From Basidiobolus meristosporus CBS 931.73 (Eukaryota; Basidiobolomycota; Basidiobolomycetes; Basidiobolales; Basidiobolaceae), in the NCBI GenBank assembly GCA_002104905.1, contig MCFE01000119.1:1-64000 (forward strand): a stretch of 64,000 nt of DNA, in the 5' to 3' direction. Under the pieces are notes generated by a model. It was given only the letters and a program-made list of their open reading frames with translations. It did no database searches and was not told the origin of the DNA. A program made the translations under genes and the position numbers. This document shows, piece by piece, positions 41,948 through 54,021 of this stretch (the first letter of the stretch is position 1; each line of letters starts with the position of its first letter).

Positions 41948-44900
41948 ATGGACTCCACCGGCTTTATGAACCCTCTTCAAGATTCTTCTCTTCCTGCCTC
42001 TGTTCAGTTGCAGATGCTTCACTCCCAGGTCCACGATGATGAGCATATGGTCAATTACTATGAAGACTCGGAGCCTGAAGATTTCCCTGTCCCTGTACCC
42101 AAGAAGCCTGAAGCAATTGACTTGGATTCTGAATCTATGTTCCCTTCTCTCACTGCTTCGACCCCTGCTACACCACTCGCCACCTCTGCCTGGGGTTCCG
42201 ACTCTCGCGTTAGGGCTGATAAGTCCGAGAGCCAGAAGAAGTCAGGTATCGTCACCGAAATATACCAACTCCAGGCTACTCAGCAACAAAGACAACGTGA
42301 ATTCGGCAACAAGAATGCCACTGGAGATATGATCAAGCAGATCATGAAGAACACAAGAACCCAGATTGATGTTTCCACCTCCAGAAACACCGGAACCACC
42401 ACTTTCCTTATTAAGGGTAAGGTCGAGGATGTGCAAAAAGCCAAGAGGGAAATCACCTCCAGCTTCTCCCTTAAGGTAGAATTCCTTTTCAAAAACTCCT
42501 TGCATATAGAACATACCATTAATCTTCTCGATTGGCTCATCTGTGGAATTAGGTTACTACCACCGTTACTATTCCTTCTTTCTGCCGCAGATTTGTGGTC
42601 GGTACCAGAGGAAAGACTCTCCAATCGATCATTGATCGCTCTGGAGCTCGTGTCCATCTCCCCCGTCGCGAAGAGGAAGATGATCAGTCGGATGAGGAAG
42701 AATCCTTCACCGATATTGCCATCACCGGTGACGTTGAGGGAGTCAAGTTGGCCAAGTCTGAAATCGAGAAGATCGTCTCGGAAAAGGTAGCTAAAGCTCG
42801 GCCATTACTCTCCTAGTTTTTCCAACTAACCATTCAAATGAAATCACTAGACTTCTAAGACTACCATGCGTATCACCCACATTCCCCCCGAATACTATCC
42901 TTTGATTGCAGGCCCACACAACAACTTCATTCAAAACCTCACCGAGCAAATGGGCGTCAAGGTTCATATCCCACCTTTCATCTCCTCGGAGGATGAGGAA
43001 AGCAACGTGGACAAGAGCATCCTTGTTGCTGGTGACAAGAGCATCATCCAGAGTGTCGTTGATATCATCGGCAACTTGTATGAAGACTTGCAACGTACCA
43101 CCAAGACTATGTTGGTTAACATCCCCAAGAGACAACACAAGTATCTCATTGGGCCCAAGGGTGCCAACTTGCAAGAGATTTTGGAGGTTACCGGATGCTT
43201 TGTTGAACTTGCTCCAGCCAGCGATCCCTCCGAAGCGGTCACCATCCGTGGTCCCGAGGCCAAGCTTGTCGAAGCTTTGACCTTTGTCATGGACAAGGCC
43301 AATTCCACCCACGTCGACGTCGTCGATTTGTGCAAGATGCACGTTATTGACGACCCTGTGCAATACGCCCGTAACGCACTCAAGTACTTCCTCAACAGAT
43401 CCAAGCTTCGTAAGATCGAGAACGATTGCCATGTACAAATCATGTTCCCCAAGGCAAGCCAAATGGATAAGAGCGTAACACTTGAGCTTGTCGGTAAATA
43501 CCGCAGTCACGTTGAGAAGTCCAAGCAACAGGTGATGGAACTAGCGATTGCCTTGTCCCCTGCCTACATCTCCACCTGCAGAATCCCCGCTTTCCTTCAC
43601 AGACACATCGTTGGTCGTAAGGGCCAGAACATCCAACGTATCAGAGACACCTATGGCGTTGATGTCATTGTTCCTGACGAGCAAAACGACAGCGATGAGG
43701 TTCTTATCGTATATGAAAGCAATCCTGACATCGAAGTCAACCAGGATAAGAGAGCCAAGAATGAGGCCGTTCGCCAATTGCTGGACGTCGTTACCAAGGA
43801 GCTAATCAAGGCAGCTGACGATGCTAAGGACTTCACTGTCCAAAACCTCAACATCCCCTCTCGATTCCATCGCTTGATTATTGGCACCAAGGGTACCACA
43901 TTGGCTCAAATCATGGGAACCGACTCCCCTGCCTCGGTTAAGATCGGCAGCTCTAAGAAGGGCGAAGAGAAGTCCTCCGATATTGACGAGAACTCTATCG
44001 TCGTCAAGGGACCCAGTGAAGAAGTTACCAGAATCGTGAAGGAAATCAACCGCATTGTCGATGAGGCCAAGCATCATGAAATCATGAACTCCTTCACCGC
44101 CGAGTTCACCATCCCCGCCTCATTCTCTGCCCATGTCATCGGTAAGGGTGGATCCAACATCACCAAGCTGAAGGACTCCTTGGATGTCAAGATTGATATT
44201 GACGGAAAGAACGAGGAGGCTGACGAGGCTCCCAAGGAGAAGGTCAAGGTATTCATCCAAGGTACCAAGAAGGGTGTCGAGCAAGCCAAGAAGCAAATCA
44301 TGGAGATCGTCGACAGATTGGCTGATCAAACCGAGCTTCGTCTTACCATCGCCCCTCACTTGCACAAGTCCCTTATCGGTGCTGGTGGTCGTTATGTCAA
44401 GCGCCTCGAAGACACCTACAATGTTCGCATCAAGTTCCCTCATTCCGGTGACAGAAATGCGGAGAATGAAGATGATTCCGAAGAGGCTCAGAAGCCTGAC
44501 GAAGTGATCGTCAAGGGTGGCAAGAAGGAGGTCGCCGAGGCCAAGGCAGAGATTCTGCAGCTGATCGAATTCGAGCAAGAGCACAGTCACACCTTGAACT
44601 TCGAGATCCCCGCACGTTGTCTCCCTCATGTTGTTGGCCGCAACGGATCCAAGATTAACGAAATCAAAGAAGATACCAGCACCAAGATCGACCTCGGTAG
44701 ACCTGAGGACGAGAACGATGAGGATGCTTTGGTGTCTGTGGCCATTCAAGGAACCAAGGAAGGAATCGCCGCTGCTCGGGATGCCATCATGGAGGTTGTT
44801 GAGGATCAGCAATCCCGCGTCACTGTGACCATGGATATCGATCCCGACCACCACAAGTTCCTCATCGGCCCTGGTGGCTCCCGTATCAAGGAGCTCATCA

Positions 44901-45778
44901 CCAAGTTCGGTGGGGATGCTGACTCCGAGCCATGGCAAAGAACTGTTCGCTTCCCCAGAAGCGACAGCACCTCTAGCGAAGTCGTGTTGAAGGGTGACCA
45001 ACAGTTGGTTGAACAGCTGCGCGCCGAGTTGGCCAGATTGGCCGTGGACTTGAATGACAAAACCACCATCCGCTTCAGCGTTCCAGCCGACCAATATCCC
45101 AACATCATTGGCCGTGGTGGATCAGTTTTGAAGGAGATCCAAGCCCGCTACGAGGTCGACATCCAGATGCCTAACTCCCGTCGTAATGGTCACAGGGCTG
45201 GCGACGACTCCGATGACCAAGTCAAGATCACTGGTAAACACGAAAACTGCGAGAAGGCTAAGGCTGAGATCTTGTCCAAGCTTCGCGTGGAGCGCAAGAT
45301 CAACATCCCAGCCAAGCACCAATCTACCTTGATTGACCGTGGTATTACTCTTCGCAGACTTAGAGGCGAGTTCAACGTCAATGTTGACCTTCCACCCTTG
45401 GGACAATCCAGACGTATTGATGACGAGGAGGAGGATGGTAAGAAGCGCTCCGAGCCTACTGGTGATGTCGTCTGGACCTTGAAGGGCGAGGAGAAGGATA
45501 TCGACGAGGCCGAGAAGTATTTAATGGGACTCCTCGAGGAGGCTCGCAAGAACTCTCAGGTTCTTCTCGTAAAGGTTCACCCATCACTTCACCGCTTCGT
45601 TATCGGCCGTGGTGGTGCCACCATTCGCAGAATCCGTAACCAAACTGGGTGCCAGATCGACGTTCCCAAGAACCGGGAAGACGAGCATGTCATGTTGAGA
45701 GGCTCCCAGGTCGGCGTCGAGCAGGCAAGAGACATGATCTTGGAGATCATTGAGAACGCCGGGGAGTTCGACGAATGA
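41948..45778 (+). CDS. SCP160: Vigilin/SCP160 multi-KH RNA-binding protein
   Basis: Three exons (41948-42475, 42553-42786 and 42851-45778) give 1,229 residues, close to yeast Scp160. I count about 13 KH repeats with GxxG-type loops (GTRGKT, GPKGAN, GRKGQN, GTKGTT, GKGGSN, GAGGRY, GRNGSK, GPGGSR, GRGGSV, GRGGAT and others). Some loops are degenerate, for example IAGPHNN and IDRGIT, as is usual in this family. The N-terminal 100 residues are acidic and disordered. It binds mRNA on polysomes and at the ER, affecting translation efficiency and ploidy in yeast. Codons are C-rich and heavily biased, as in the acetyl-CoA synthetase gene, so high expression is likely. Both introns lie in the first fifth. 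Confidence 0.95.
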
Positions 45779-47764
45779 GAGAAGCATCCATGAACATACT
45801 AATTCCATAAGAGCAAAAATAATCCTACGCCATATCACATCCTTCCTTCAACCCGACCTACTCTTCAACACCTATCATTACTCGGTTGCTTTTTCTAGTA
45901 TCTCGAAGCAAACAGTAAATCACATCGAATGAATGCGGTCAATAGACTATAGATATGTTTGAAAATAAACCAAACAGTTATCTAAAATTCACCTTTACCA
46001 AACAATTCACTATTAGGCCATTATCCATTATCCGACGTCCATCATGGGGCCGGCACCCCGAAACCATTGTACAGGACAATCCATTGTGTCGCCTTTGATG
46101 TACGTCCCAAGCTGCTGTTTCGAAGCAAGCTTTCTCGCAACTCGGGTGGATTTGGTTAGACCATTGTTGTTCCTCGTTTCAGGGCAACATCAGGCCACCT
46201 CTTGGTGCATCCATGTGCGGGCCATATAAATGGTCGAAGTGGTGCCTGGTCATTCCCCAACATCCTTTCTCCGCGGATCTTTGTCTACAAGTGAGGTAAA
46301 GGCCACCTCACTCAACCCACCATTGCATTTATTTATCCTCCCCTAACCCTGCACCTATCCTGTAAAATGAAATCCTTGACTCCTCTGCATCAAAAGAAAA
46401 GTGCTGGATATGCCATGGGTGCCCGGTCGGAGGTGCGGAAGAATATCTGCACATCATGCAGTAAGCAAGGCTCCTACGAGGCAGCCATCTATTGCCAGAA
46501 CCCCACTCACTTGATGTGGCAGACATTTCGCCGGTTAGAATCTTTGTGGAGACTTCGTAGAGTGAACGTTTGAGTGTGCATAGATAGAATCGCACCCAGC
46601 CTTTACATTTACCTTCGCTTTTACATTTACCTCCACCTCCACTGCACTTCACTCATGATATCTTAGGGTTTAGATGATTCTTCACTTTCCGTCAGCTACT
46701 ATAAACCATACTAGATGAGCATCTGATGTCTTATTTACTACCACCTTTCCCACCTCTCCCACATTAAAATAAATCTCATTGAAGCCAGGGGATTCCAGAA
46801 CACAGGTGTGCAATCTAGATGTGGAAAACTGGAATATCCAATCGGGATGTACCATGCTACGCTGGGGAAGATGAGATTATCGCCACCTCCCTTGATTGAC
46901 CCGCCAATCAATGATTCCTTAACTGGGTAAATTCAACTGGGTGACGTGGGGTGGGAGCCGGGTTTCATAAGTCATCAACGTAGCACGTCCGAAAATAAAT
47001 CCCGAGTGTTGACGTATGCTGGAGCTAGAGTGCGTGCCAAACAGTCTCAGTCGCCCGTTTCGGAAAGGTCAGGAAATCTGGTGGGCACAGGTGACCGGAT
47101 TTGGTAGTTTATGCCATCACGGTGCGCTCATCCGGTGCACACCGTTGCTGACTTCGAAACCGCCTCAATGGATGGTTGGACAGGGTGGGTCGATTGGGTT
47201 ATCGCAGGTTTAAGGTTGGGGTGACCCGTGTTCCTTCGAGATTGTCCCTGGTGAGCGTGGGCGATCACGAACTTGTCTCTGTGAACTTACGTAGTGTGGA
47301 TTCAGAAGTGTTACGGGAGAAACCATTGGGATGATGTAGGTGGGGATCGGCAGTCGTGCACACAACAATAAGGGAACAGGGCACGGTGGCTTCGCAAACG
47401 CCAACGTCGTCACTGCCACTTATGCAAATACCAATCGAAGTCTATTCTCCTCCCCTCACAACTTGGGTGAAGGTGGTGCGCATCGTTTCAAGAGTTACAT
47501 ATTTAAATTTAATGGACATTTTTGGGTATACAGCAGTGGAATATGGTTAGCTGAGGGTTAAGGATTTGTACAAATTACATCGCCACCCCATTAGACGTAC
47601 TTGGTTAAACTATTCATAACAAAATATTAAAAGACACTAAGTATGCAGGAAGAGGAAGAAAGAGGGGTAGGGGCAGGGGCAGGGGCAGGGGGAGAAAATC
47701 ATCTCCGTTCGTCAAAGTCGAGCTCATAGGCTCGGATGGGTGGCGTCTATAATGGTGGCAAAAT
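45779..47764. other. Gene-poor region
   Basis: About 2 kb. A 68-codon plus-strand frame at 46367-46573 has an ATG, three Cys in ICTSCSKQ...YCQ, and a TATATAAA-like box about 145 nt upstream (near 46225). I do not recognise it. The rest shows no gene. A G-rich tandem tract is at 47665-47694. Confidence 0.45.
47665..47694 (+). repeat. G-quadruplex-type tandem tract
   Basis: Five G-runs of four or five separated by TA or CA (GGGGTAGGGGCAGGGGCAGG and on). This satisfies the intramolecular G4 consensus on the plus strand. It lies about 70 bp past the homeobox stop codon, so the transcript would be C-rich here. Confidence 0.75.
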
Positions 47765-48841
47765 TCAACACAGGAGTTCAAGGGCGGAGGTGGTGTGTCT
47801 GCGTTTCTTAAGAGGTGGCTGCTTCAAGTGGAAATCGGACGACTTTGTGCGCAGCAGGCGATTCCAGGGGCTGGCTCCGGGGTCTTGAGAGGTCGGCTCT
47901 TCTGAGAGTTCGTTGGAGCTCTCGCGGCGTGCCTGGACTCGGTTTTTTATGGAGTTCATCTTGGTGCTGTCCAAGGATATGCTGATGCTGGCCCAACTCG
48001 GCCTCTCCACCCCAGGGGTCTTGATCTTGCTTCCGTAGCCAAGGTTAAGGTTTTGCTGCTGGAGGAGGTCGATCTGGGCCGATAAGTCCAGTCCAAGTGA
48101 TTCAAGGCCACAATCGGCCAGTGATGCCACACCAAAGTCCTCAGACAGGTTGGAGGCCGCTAGGATCTCGGAGGTTGGCAGTGTGCCTAAGCCGGCCAGA
48201 TCGCCAGATAACAAAGCGACGTCCGGGGAAATTGTGGATAGATCAAGGATTTTCTGGCTCTCCAGGCTTTCCAAGTCAGTTGAGTGTAGGAAGCTGGGAG
48301 AAGCATCGCTGGATAGCTCGCTGAATTCTGGAAGTTGGGCTGTGAAGGAGTCAATACGTGCACTCGTAGGGCCATCAATCGGTCAAGAATTACCTGAGTT
48401 TAAGTAAGCGTTGGCGGACTCGAAGGAGTCTTTCTGAATGTTGAATGTGGTGTTGCTGGGGGAGAGCAGGTAGGAATACTCCGGGTCCGCTAGATATGAG
48501 CTGGAAGTTTGCTGCGGGTAGAATGGGGTGGAGTTGGAGAGAGTCAGCTTGGCTGCTTCGATAGTGTAGAGGGGTGCAGAGGGGTGACGATCATTGGATT
48601 CCTTTTTCAATTTCTGGCGGCGGTTTTGAAACCAGATTTGGACGGCGCGAGGACGCATCCCGAGCTCTTCAGCCAGCTGGATACGTATCTCGGTTTTTGG
48701 CTTGGTCGTTTGCTCGAAAACCTCCATCAGGCGATTCACCTGTCTGGCGTTCAACCGATTCCGCCGCTTGATCTCCCTAGCGTCGTTTGACTCCGAATCC
48801 GAGTCCGATAATCTCATAGGGGAGTGATCGAGTTTGTTCAT
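47765..48841 (-). CDS. Homeodomain transcription factor
   Basis: Two exons (48841-48394 and 48339-47765) joined in phase 1 give 340 residues. The homeodomain is at residues 24-83, with helix 1 region RNRLNARQVNRLMEVFEQTT and helix 3 RPRAVQIWFQNRRQKLKKE. The invariant W-F-x-N-x-R is intact. It is a typical 60-residue homeodomain, not TALE. The rest is Ser/Leu-rich with a short Gln run (LLQQQNLNLGYGSK) and a basic end (PPLKKRRHTT, a likely nuclear signal). The layout resembles fungal Pah1/Yox1-like regulators of growth or hyphal development. The target is unknown. Confidence 0.9.
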
Positions 48842-50979
48842 CTGGGAGGGGAAGTCAATCTTGTGGAAGTGGGATGAGAACGATGGTTGGCGAGGAGGTG
48901 GGTGGACTTTTATAGGTCAATATGGGGTGAGGAATCGGAGTGATGGGAGCGATTTGAAATCTACTGTTGCACAAAGACCGGATCCTTATTTCAGGTAACC
49001 TTGGCCGCCATTTTTGGCGATGACTAAGCTTGTTAAAGAGGAAGTCGACCTCTGTACTCTCCATCCATTTCTTACCGAAAGCCTACCTGGGAAACGAGGA
49101 ATGGCTCTGCTTGACCAAGCGCAAGAGTGGTGGACTAGTGCTCCTTCGGAGAACCCTTCTCTCTTGTCGCGAGATTCTTGCGCTCAATTGGTGCACTAAG
49201 AATAGTCTGACTCTGAGATGTCTGTGCACGGATGGATTTGGCAGGCTGTGACGTTGACACTTGCATAAACTGTGGACACCTGCTGCACCCCGATGGTGGA
49301 CCCCATGTCGTCACTCAGGTGAACAGCAAAATTCTCTGCATGGTCAGGTTCTGCGCATCGAGGGGACCTACCCGATCGCTGATCATTTGGTTGCTTCTAT
49401 GGTTGGCTTTTCACGATGATGACGCCACCAGCAGAGATATATTTTCACCCCGATCTCATGGGGATCATGGGGGCCCCGATCTATCGGATCTTAGCTTCGC
49501 CCGCTTCCATTCGAGTGGATTCCAATGGGAAAGGGAGAACGGTGCATGCAAGGTCCAGATTACGCCGAGGTTGTAGGTCTGGGTGGGTCAGCATGGCTCT
49601 CATCCGATACTTATAGCAGATATGGTTGCCTGATGCTTTCTTTTTCTGGGGATTAGGGCCATTCTGTTTAGGGCCCTTTTGATTTCGCGATTTTCATCGC
49701 ATTTTTAGAAGTGGTGCAGATATTGTGGTACTGTTGATGCGAAAGGTGCCTGCTAGGATCGAATCGGCCTCGCTATGCGTTGAGTACAATCAGATGCCGA
49801 TCCTGCAGTTGGATCGTATAAATGGTGTTGTTCCTTTTTGCAACCCATTGGAACGCTGATTTTTGAAAGTTGTGCTCTGTGCCAGCTTTTGGCTCCCCTT
49901 CCACCAAGTTGTCTCTGGCTTAAGGGATGAGCACCATACAGAAAGCAGCAGAAATCCCAATCTTAGTTGTAGTCCCAAATCCACAGTGAATGACTCCATT
50001 GGATTTTATTAATCTAGACTTCTCACCAGAATGCCCATTGGTTTCAAGTAGAGAGTTTTCTCAGGATTCAAATCATGGCAATGGATCGATTCCTATGAAT
50101 ATGCGCATTCTTTTGTTTTTTAGCATTTTCATGATCATCCAACAATTCGATGCCGGCTGATCAACCCCAAACGTTGCGCACATCTTTATACAAGTGGAAA
50201 CCACATTCTCTTCCAACAACCACAAAACCGCTCCCAGATCCTAGGTTTACCTGTCTTGCTTTTGGCGTGTAGATCTATTCCTTCTACATTCATTTATCAT
50301 TGTTTTCTATGGTCTAGATAGCCAAAACTATTCTAAGGGCTCAAAGTGCTGCCAGAAATACTAGAGGGATTGGTTGGATGTTATTTGAAGCTGGCAAGTG
50401 ATCAATGTTGGTTAACCTTGAAACAACATCTGAAAGAAAACCCATTACAAACTTGGTCACTGATTCACTATCCGGGGCAGCCAAGGATGCTCAGTGGATC
50501 TATCACACTATCTACTGAATCCACCTTAAACGTGAATGCAAGAAACATATTTGGATGTAGACAGTCAAGTTGCTTCAACACAATATTGCTAGTGAAGCTC
50601 ATTAACTGCATTAAAAAATTCATCTTACGTAGTGGTGGCCAGGTGCAATGAGTTAGCGCTTATATTGCCTGGTGTGATAATCCTCTGGCTATCTTTGTCC
50701 CATATACTTGCCCAATAAATGAGTACTATTCCGCGATTCTTACTGCGAACCTCCTGGTTGATGCCATATCAGGGTGAGGATCATCGAAATGCATGGAGGG
50801 TCATTCTGAGTAAAATAAGTTTATATATATATATATGAATAGATCAAATGCCTATGCCATTAGTCTTTGGGGGACTGTTGACTAGTCACAAAATCTTGCA
50901 CAAGAGCCAATAAACCTGAATACTCTTGCGTCACAATTTGATTAAGTAGTAAAACATGTCTTGCCATTCAAATAGTTGT
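48842..50979. other. Gene-poor region
   Basis: About 2.1 kb. Several short plus-strand frames (e.g. 49232-49576) lack recognisable features, and a TATA-like repeat (TATATATATATATATG) lies near 50822-50836. No gene is supported. Confidence 0.5.
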
Positions 50980-51882
50980 TCACTTCGTATCAAAATAAGT
51001 TCCTGTCTTGATGTCAGCAAGCAGCGAAGGTTGTACTGGACTCCATCCAAGTTTCTCCCGCGTTATCGCACTTGAGGTTGGATTGTTTCCCGCAACCACA
51101 AACCCTAACCAGCCGAAATGCTCTTGGGCTTCTTCCAACGGTTTGCTAGCGACTGAGACATTCAGCTGCTTGCCAATTTCCTCTGCGATATCTTTAAGCT
51201 TCACCCCTTCCTCAGCCACCGCATGGAATATGGAGCCAGCGCTGCCCTTGGCTAAAGCCAGCTTATAGACACTAGCGGCATCTAATCGGTGCGTTGCTGG
51301 CCAGCAATTGAGTCCGTCACCAATGTATGCGGACACGCCCTTTTCTCGCGCCAGGTTGATAAGCATCTTAACAAAACCATGGTCTCCATCTCCATGGTTA
51401 GTGGGTGGAAGACGTACTATGGAAACTCGTACTCCTTGAGACACGAGGGAGAGTGCTACCTGTTCGGATTGTCCGCGTGCAGAAGCAGTTGGAGTAGAAA
51501 GGTCAGGTGTGTCCTCTTCAGTAGCCAAGCGACCCTGTGGAAGTAACAAGGTGCCGGAAGTGATGATGAGAGGGCGGTTGGATCCTTTTAAAGCAGCACC
51601 CAATGCCTCGATAGCGCTCCTATCTACACGGCAGCTGGCCTCGTAATCGGAAAAATCGTGGATGAAAGCCAGGTGGATTACACCATCGGCCGCTGAGGCC
51701 CCCTGCTTCAGACTGGCCAAATCTTCCAGTGATCCCCTCAGTACCTCAGCACCCATGGCGGTGAGCATCTCTGCTCCTTTGTCGGAGCGAGCAAGGCCCA
51801 CTACCTGGTGACCTGCAGCAAGAAGCTCGCGAACAACAGCTTGGCCGATAAACCCAGTAGCACCTGTAACAAATACGCGCAT
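50980..51882 (-). CDS. Atypical extended SDR (NAD(P)-dependent epimerase/dehydratase-like)
   Basis: An intronless 300-residue frame with ATG at 51882 and a TATATATA box about 40 nt upstream. MRVFVTGATGFIGQAVVREL is the Rossmann GxxGxxG start of extended SDRs. DGVIHLAFIHDFSDY and LIITSGTLLLPQG follow. The usual catalytic YxxxK is not visible: the matching region reads ASARGQSEQVAL. It therefore belongs to an atypical SDR group common in bacteria and some fungi as a stand-alone oxidoreductase. The substrate is unknown. The lack of introns and the bacterial-type sequence, in a genome where most genes are split, allow a transfer origin. Confidence 0.85.
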   Translation of the reverse strand: MRVFVTGATGFIGQAVVRELLAAGHQVVGLARSDKGAEMLTAMGAEVLRGSLEDLASLKQGASAADGVIHLAFIHDFSDYEASCRVDRSAIEALGAALKGSNRPLIITSGTLLLPQGRLATEEDTPDLSTPTASARGQSEQVALSLVSQGVRVSIVRLPPTNHGDGDHGFVKMLINLAREKGVSAYIGDGLNCWPATHRLDAASVYKLALAKGSAGSIFHAVAEEGVKLKDIAEEIGKQLNVSVASKPLEEAQEHFGWLGFVVAGNNPTSSAITREKLGWSPVQPSLLADIKTGTYFDTK

Positions 51883-52869
51883 GATTGTGATAGTTCAACG
51901 TTTACGGTAGTCTACAGGTATATATACCTTCACTGTAGACTGGGCTCCCAAATTTAGAAATTTTATCAATAGGCACTTCTGATCGTAATTCGGAGCGTAC
52001 TGGTGGAATCGGACTTACAAGATCCCTTTCTGCCGGTTGTGTTGATCGCGCTTGATTGCGGAAATAGATCTTTAGCAACAATACCAAGTGGTGGCTGGTG
52101 TTGGTGATGTCATGTCCATATTGAAGGCTAGAATATGTAGAGTATGCGGTTGCTGAAGGAAACGGTAAATGGTACTTATCAACTGCTACAGCAAACAGAT
52201 GATACAAGAGATTCACATTCATCATAAATACTGCCTGTTTTGGAGTGGAGGTGACACAGCATTTAAGCTTTCTAGTATACGCTATAGGGCGCTATCCAAT
52301 GGTTCTACTACTCTTGTTAATCATGACCGCCCACACTCTCTGATGGATTGAGACTTGGTTCTTGCAAGAAAATAAAGACAAAGACTGCGCTTTGGATTTG
52401 CGCAATACAATATAAGAAGGCTGTAAAGTAACTCATAGCTAGAAACGTTCCATACGTAATGCTGTTAGAGAGATCGATCAAATTCTCTTGATCATGCTTT
52501 CAACACTGCAATGCTCGGAAGGAATGCGTTGTTTGGTGACCAGGATACCGGTGTGCCAATCAATGCTAAATAGAGTCGGAACATGGCCACCTAACGAATT
52601 GGTGTTGCAACCCTTTCATCATCTGATACATTACCGATCTACCAAGTTGTCAAATACTTCTTTATAGTTACCAGGGTAAGGTCAGCTATTTGGCATAACT
52701 ACTAGGTGTCTATAAGTTACGCATTACAAACTGAAGCCCTACTTCCATTGCAATGGCCTACTTACCAACCATATGCTCTTGTATCTTGGTGTTTCCCTTG
52801 TGAGTATTGTACTCCATCAGCATACAAAGTCACGAGATTTAAATTCTGTGATGGCCTTTTGACGGGATC
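51883..52869. other. AT-rich boundary between SDR gene and retrotransposon cluster
   Basis: About 1 kb with no gene. The right end may include further decayed copia sequence, but no motif is clear until about 52870. Confidence 0.45.
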
Positions 52870-53262
52870 ATCACAATTATTTTTCATAGGGTATTGTTAA
52901 GGAGCAATTTCATGGAATTCAAGATAGCAACCAAGCATAGCACTTTCTACCACAGAAGCAGAGTATATGGCAGCCTGTGAGGCTAAAAAAGAAACAATGT
53001 GGCTAAGAAAACTTTTCAAAGACTTAGGCTTACATTGAAAAGCCCCTACTCCATTATTTCAAGATAATCAAGGATATATACAATCGGGTAGAAATCCAAC
53101 TTTTCATGCCAGAACTAAGCACATAAGTATAAGACATCATTTCATATGGGAAGCTATAGAGGATAACTTAGTAAACTTAGCTTACTGTCCTACAGATAAA
53201 ATGAATGCAGACATACTTACCAAACCATTAGCTATTGACAAGTTTGAGTATCTAGATCACAG
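52870..53262 (+). pseudogene. Ty1/copia RNase H remnant
   Basis: The tail of a copia polyprotein, degenerate. In the plus direction ALSTTEAEYMAACEAKKETM, then FQDNQGYIQSGRNPTFHART, then AYCPTDKMNADILTKPLAID are recognisable in linked frames and end at a stop at 53262. Everything upstream (gag to RT) is missing. It is followed by a polypurine tract (53289-53300) and an LTR, as expected for the 3' end of an element. Confidence 0.8.
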
Positions 53263-53288
53263 TTAGGACTAGTTAATTTGAATATTTA

Positions 53289-53300
53289 GCTCAGTGGGAG
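53289..53300 (+). other. Polypurine tract of copia remnant
   Basis: GCTCAGTGGGAG lies directly before the LTR. The same tract occurs on the minus strand at 55799-55810 next to another LTR. Confidence 0.65.
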
Positions 53301-53589
53301 TATTGCAAATTCTGCAATTACACCCAAATATTTTCCTGACCTAGTTGCTTAGATCACTCCCTACAGAGCTTAGAGCACTCTGGCCAAATTCCTTGACAGC
53401 AGTTACTTGGAATATCTTCACCAAATACCAGATATTATAACATAAAGTTTCCCAAGTTTGTCCATGCAACTCCAAGCTTTGCTGACAGGCTTGTGAGAAC
53501 TTTTCAAGCATATTTGCTGCAGCTTTTCTACTCAGAACATACAGAAGTATAAAACTACTTTTACAGTCAATAAATCATTAAGTGAAAAC
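53301..53589 (+). repeat. Truncated copia 3' LTR
   Basis: Begins TATTGCAAATT after the polypurine tract and follows the LTR consensus to AAGTGAAAAC. It is then cut about 60 bp short of the expected TCTTACAACA end by the next LTR start. Confidence 0.7.
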
Positions 53590-53618
53590 TGTTGTAAGAA
53601 TTTGTAATTCCACCTATA
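53590..53618 (+). repeat. 29-bp LTR start fragment
   Basis: TGTTGTAAGAATTTGTAATT followed by CCACCTATA is the first 29 bp of an LTR. It is interrupted by a second LTR beginning with nearly the same sequence. This marks a nested insertion or recombination point. Confidence 0.65.
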
Positions 53619-53967
53619 TGTTGTAAAAGTTTGTAATTCCACCTAAATATTCACCTAACTTAGTCACTTAGATCATTACCTTCAAATCCTAGAGAACACT
53701 GATCAAATTCCTTGTTGGGATTTACTTGAAATATTTTCACCAAAATACCAGGTACCCAGAACATGAAAATTCTCAAAGTTGTCCAAGCAGCCCCAAGCTT
53801 TGTACACATGTTCTTCAAGCCTCTTTTAACCTACTCTATGTGCTTGTAATGCCAACACCATGTAAAAGTATAAATACTACTTTTACATTCAATAAATTAT
53901 TAAGTGAAAACCACATAATCAACTTGTCCTCCCAATCACTTCCAATATCTCCAAGACTCTTACAACA
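53619..53967 (+). repeat. Complete copia LTR
   Basis: 349 bp, TGTTGTAAAAG...CTCTTACAACA, with imperfect terminal inverted repeats (TGTTGTAAGA/TCTTACAACA in the family). It has an internal TATAAATACTACTTTTACA (promoter and repeat region) followed by CAATAAATTATTAAG (polyadenylation signal). Confidence 0.85.
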
Positions 53968-54021
53968 GGCTATGAGCCCCAAGCTGTCACACTCTGAAAT
54001 GTCTACAACTAAAACTGAATC
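53968..54021 (+). pseudogene. Primer-binding site and 5' stub of a copia element
   Basis: GGCTATGAGCCCC directly after the LTR is a one-base variant of the family primer-binding site. The gag opening follows for about 40 bp. It stops abruptly at about 54021, where minus-strand copia sequence begins, so the element was truncated and fused to an inverted fragment. Confidence 0.6.

Noticed and set aside
46367-46573. 68-codon plus-strand frame with a few Cys
   Set aside because: Has an ATG and an upstream TATA-like box but no recognised motif. Noted under the intergenic entry rather than called as a gene.
49232-49576. 114-codon plus-strand frame
   Set aside because: Non-ATG start, low-complexity Asp/His/Ser mix, no splice or promoter context.
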